A DNA stretch of 41,959 nucleotides from Clostridiales bacterium (lineage in GTDB: Bacteria > Bacillota > Clostridia > Oscillospirales > Oscillospiraceae). The stretch lies in the NCBI GenBank assembly GCA_022782265.1, contig JALFOM010000042.1, positions 1 through 41,959 on the forward strand, read 5' to 3'. The notes beneath the pieces are model-generated. The model saw nothing but the letters and a program-made list of their open reading frames with translations. It searched no databases and was not told the DNA's origin. Below, one piece after another: positions 40,948-41,959 of this stretch; positions within the stretch are counted from its first letter, which is position 1, and the number at the start of each line of letters is the position of its first letter. The position numbers and the translations under genes are program-made.

Positions 40948-41959
40948 TCAAACCTTGCCCTGGATGCGCTTGATGGTCAGCTTGGCTGCCCGCTTGATGC
41001 CGTGCTTGATGATGGCCTGCTTGGAGTAGTCGCCGTTGATATAGTTGGCAAACTCCGGGCGGATGCGGCGCAGATGGATGGCGTCAAACTTGCAGCGGGT
41101 GGTGCAGATGCCGCAGCCGATGCACTTGTTCTGGTCAACGGTGGTGGCCCCGCAGCTGAGACAGCGGGAGGCCTCCAGCTTCACCTGCTCCTCGGTGAGG
41201 GTAACGCGGTTATCCTTGAGGGTTCTGGTTTTGCTCTCGTCATGCAGCTGCTCCTGCCGGGCGGGCGCCTTCAGCTTCTCGGCGGGAATAGCGGCGTTGC
41301 GCTTGTCAAACTCTTTGAAGTCTCTGGGATTGCGGGCAAGAGTCAGGCTGTGGCCCGGGTGGACAAAGCGGTGGATGGAGACGGCGCCCTCCCGGCCGCT
41401 GGCAATGGCGTCGATGGTGTACTTGGGGCCGGTGACCGCGTCGCCGCCGCCGAAGATGTCCGGCTCCGCCGACTGGAAGGTGACTTCCGCCACCTGCATG
41501 ATATGGCCGTTTTCCGTCTCAGCTTTGGTGCCCTTGAGCAGGCTTCCCCAGTTGGAGCGCTGACCGATGGAGACGATCACGTTGCTGCAGGGAACGGTGA
41601 TGGTGTCATTCTCGTCGTAGCGGGGGGCAAACCTGCCGTTTTCATCCCGCACGGAGAGGCAGCGTTTGAACTCCACGCCGGTGACCATGCCGTTTTCGCC
41701 CAGAATCCGCTTGGGACCCCAGCAGTTGTTGATGATGACGCCCTCGGCCAGAGCCTCGTTTTTCTCGTCGGGCACGGTGGGCATTTCCGCGTCGTTTTCC
41801 AGACAGTAGAGCCGGGCGGAGCCTGTGCCGATGCGCGTCACGGTGCGGGCCACGTCAATGGCCGCGTTGCCGCCGCCAATCACAACAGTGTCTCCCTCCA
41901 GAGCGTTGATCTCGCCCCGGTTCACGGCCTTCAGAAAGTCAATGCCGCAGCTGACGCCC
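40948..41959 (-). CDS. FAD-dependent oxidoreductase with C-terminal iron-sulfur domain, 5' part missing
   Basis: The frame is open to the right edge of the window, so the N-terminal part is missing; about 336 residues are visible. It contains the NAD(P)H-binding 'TVVIGGGNAAIDVARTVTRIG', 'NVIVSIGQRSNWG' and the FAD-side 'DIFGGGDAVTGPKYTIDAIASGR', as in the small subunit of glutamate synthase and related flavoenzymes. The C-terminus has CLSC-x9-CIGCGICTTRC, enough cysteines for at least one [4Fe-4S] cluster, and a basic tail. It is probably an electron-transfer subunit using NAD(P)H. The partner enzyme lies outside the window; co-transcription with hypA hints at hydrogen metabolism. Confidence 0.88.
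   Translation of the reverse strand, partial: GVSCGIDFLKAVNRGEINALEGDTVVIGGGNAAIDVARTVTRIGTGSARLYCLENDAEMPTVPDEKNEALAEGVIINNCWGPKRILGENGMVTGVEFKRCLSVRDENGRFAPRYDENDTITVPCSNVIVSIGQRSNWGSLLKGTKAETENGHIMQVAEVTFQSAEPDIFGGGDAVTGPKYTIDAIASGREGAVSIHRFVHPGHSLTLARNPRDFKEFDKRNAAIPAEKLKAPARQEQLHDESKTRTLKDNRVTLTEEQVKLEASRCLSCGATTVDQNKCIGCGICTTRCKFDAIHLRRIRPEFANYINGDYSKQAIIKHGIKRAAKLTIKRIQGKV

Overview
The window looks like a chromosomal segment of a spore-forming, anaerobic Gram-positive bacterium of the class Clostridia, most likely an Oscillospiraceae-type gut bacterium. The reasons are high GC with strong Gram-positive ribosome binding sites, a T-box leader in front of pheST, sporulation genes yabP and yabQ, the ylxM-ffh-rpsP-khpA block, IreB, two CoA-transferases of the butyryl-CoA/4-hydroxybutyrate CoA:acetate family, a sortase-type surface protein, and degenerate intergenic repeats of a kind common in these genomes. 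No phage, insertion sequence, CRISPR array, tRNA or rRNA was seen. The genus is inference.

Layout. 1-3478: end of a DUF1292 gene, a probable 6S RNA, a TetR regulator and a secreted, wall-anchored protein. 3479-3800: palindromic repeats and terminators. 3803-7842 (minus): a tight operon yfmF-yfmH-lgt-hypothetical. 7866-14903 (minus): one 7 kb gene for a cyclic beta-1,2-glucan synthase-like enzyme. 15002-17383 (plus): ylxM-ffh-rpsP-khpA, with a near-consensus promoter and a terminator. 17389-20450: a lipoprotein gene facing a diacylglycerol-kinase-like/RNA-methyltransferase operon. 20584-23064: an uncharacterised gene followed by cstA. 23109-25588 (minus): guaB and an OGG-type DNA glycosylase. 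25605-27594 (plus): CoA-transferase 1 and a YbaK/ProX-like tRNA editing protein. 27600-29360 (minus): a lipoprotein gene and alr, arranged like the gerS-alr2 operon of Clostridioides difficile. 29430-33480 (plus): T-box, pheS and pheT (PheT carries an extra block of about 100 residues). 33551-36796 (plus): ireB, a candidate sigma-E promoter, yabP-yabQ-divIC-yabR, and CoA-transferase 2. 36842-41959: a membrane zinc-ribbon protein, rpiB, a divergent DUF4015-like protein, a calcineurin-like phosphoesterase, hypA and the C-terminal part of an FAD/iron-sulfur oxidoreductase that runs off the right edge.

How the parts relate. Most genes are housekeeping: translation (pheST, rpsP, tRNA editing, probable EF-P modification factors), protein export and lipoprotein maturation (ffh, lgt), nucleotide synthesis (guaB), repair (OGG), and envelope or spore functions (alr, yabPQ, divIC, lipoproteins). 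The metabolic signature is fermentative: two acyl-CoA:acetate CoA-transferases, a CstA peptide/pyruvate-type carrier and an iron-sulfur flavoenzyme next to a nickel chaperone. The least ordinary items are the glucan synthase, the lipoprotein-alr pair, the PheT insertion, the CoA-transferase/tRNA-editing pair, the uncharacterised protein ahead of cstA, and the palindromic repeat block. I found no clear evidence of an entirely new multi-gene system.
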